From JBEBSD01 sp040394475 (GTDB lineage Bacteria; Bacteroidota; Bacteroidia; Cytophagales; Spirosomataceae), in assembly GCA_040394475.1 (NCBI GenBank), contig JBEBSD010000004.1:1-64000 (forward strand): 64,000 nt of DNA. The letters are read 5' to 3'. Positions 63,337-64,000 of the stretch are shown piece after piece; position 1 is the stretch's first letter, and every line of letters begins with the position of its first letter. The notes under the pieces were generated by a model. It had not been told where the DNA came from, did no database searches, and was given only the letters and a program-made list of their open reading frames with translations. The position numbers and the translations under genes were made by a program.

Positions 63337-64000
63337 CTATTCGTATAGGGGATTCTGGATCAGGGCCTTGTTCCGGTTCATTTCATTCATGCGAATGGGA
63401 AGGAAATAATACCGCGGGTGCCATTGCCTTTTTTGTACGGACGGAATAGCGGTATAAACGGGAATGGTAGTGACCCTGTCTGCCTGCAGCTGATGAACAA
63501 TATCGACTCCTTTTGCGTCCTGGTAACCGGTTTCGGGGATCATCCAGTGCCTCACATCAAAAAAGCGGTGTTCTTCAAAGGCGAGTTCGATGCGTCGTTC
63601 GTGCCGGTACCGGTCAACCAGTGCCGCACCCGACGCCGTAACGGCAGGCATTCCTACCCGTTTACGAATCCGGTTGATCATGGTTCTTGCTTCTTCCTCT
63701 TCTCCCAGTCCCAGGCAAGCCTCGGCATAATTAAGCAGGATTTCGGTATACCGCATAAACCTCCAGGGACATTCCTGCCGGAATACCTGCGCATCGTATG
63801 CCGGATCGATTCCTTTCTTTAAATAGTATCCGGTATAGGTCCCGTTCCAGTCTTCGATCGGACTTTTTCGGGTATCCAATCCGGCAACCAGGTCGATTTT
63901 ATTGGTAACAGGGTTCCATTTTTCAAACGCTCCGGTCTGGATAATCCCCTGCGGGTCCAGCCCGGCCACATCCGCCGTACGCGGCCTCCAAGAGGCTCCA
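63337..64000 (-). CDS. SusD/RagB-family lipoprotein, C-terminal part (cut by window edge)
   Basis: At least 221 codons of a SusD-like protein; the frame is open to the window edge and no true start is visible (the GTG at 63969 is internal). Recognised by RYTEILLNYAEACLGLG, INRIRKRVGMPAV, YRHERRIELAFEEHRFFDVRHW and the end FLPIRMNEMNRNKALIQNPLY. A susC gene should lie just outside the window on the right. It suggests that the AraC-led enzyme cluster belongs to a second glycan-utilisation locus. Confidence 0.92.
   Translation of the reverse strand, partial: GASWRPRTADVAGLDPQGIIQTGAFEKWNPVTNKIDLVAGLDTRKSPIEDWNGTYTGYYLKKGIDPAYDAQVFRQECPWRFMRYTEILLNYAEACLGLGEEEEARTMINRIRKRVGMPAVTASGAALVDRYRHERRIELAFEEHRFFDVRHWMIPETGYQDAKGVDIVHQLQADRVTTIPVYTAIPSVQKRQWHPRYYFLPIRMNEMNRNKALIQNPLYE

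Overview
The window comes from a member of the Bacteroidota. The evidence is SusC/SusD outer-membrane pairs, an ECF sigma/FecR pair feeding a SusC with an STN domain, roughly 800-residue double-FtsX permeases, and start codons without Shine-Dalgarno sequences. Genus cannot be fixed from the sequence alone.

Left part (1-39.3 kb): fourteen full-length paralogous MacB/FtsX-type ABC permeases (called P1-P14 here, 784-831 aa) lie head to tail on the + strand. A single MacB/LolD-type ATPase follows the last one. No adaptor (HlyD/MacA), TolC or regulator gene is visible. Most spacers are built from 7-bp tandem repeats that run right up to the start codon. P6, P7 and P14 are each preceded by the same control region: two 16-bp palindromes with a 5-bp linker, then 53-55 bp further on a -24/-12 (sigma-54-like) promoter. 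This divides the array into P1-P5 (promoter left of the window), P6, P7-P13, and P14 plus the ATPase. Two unrelated AAA-ATPase genes on the - strand interrupt the array: a decayed one between P5 and P6, and an intact one between P13 and P14. The intact one is flanked by a 60-bp copy of the P13 3' end.

Middle (39.3-51.7 kb): an exported intradiol dioxygenase-like protein (- strand) is followed by a polysaccharide-utilisation-type locus: ECF sigma factor, FecR anti-sigma, SusC, SusD. Behind it are a membrane-anchored DUF1549/DUF1553 cytochrome-like protein and a DUF1501 protein, families best known from Planctomycetes and Verrucomicrobia.

Right part (51.7-64 kb, - strand): a sugar or glycoside metabolism cluster. 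In transcription order it holds the C-terminus of a second SusD (cut by the window edge), an AraC regulator, a Gfo/Idh/MocA oxidoreductase, an exported xylose-isomerase-like TIM barrel, a large PVC-type haem dehydrogenase, an SDR, a ROK protein without the usual zinc motif, an SIS (UPF0309-type) isomerase, an FAD oxidoreductase and a phosphotriesterase-like hydrolase. The substrate is not evident.

Repeats tie the window together. The heptamer family occurs in both halves, and a hairpin element (10-bp stem) occurs as two 137-bp copies in the permease array and as degenerate inverted copies in the sugar cluster.
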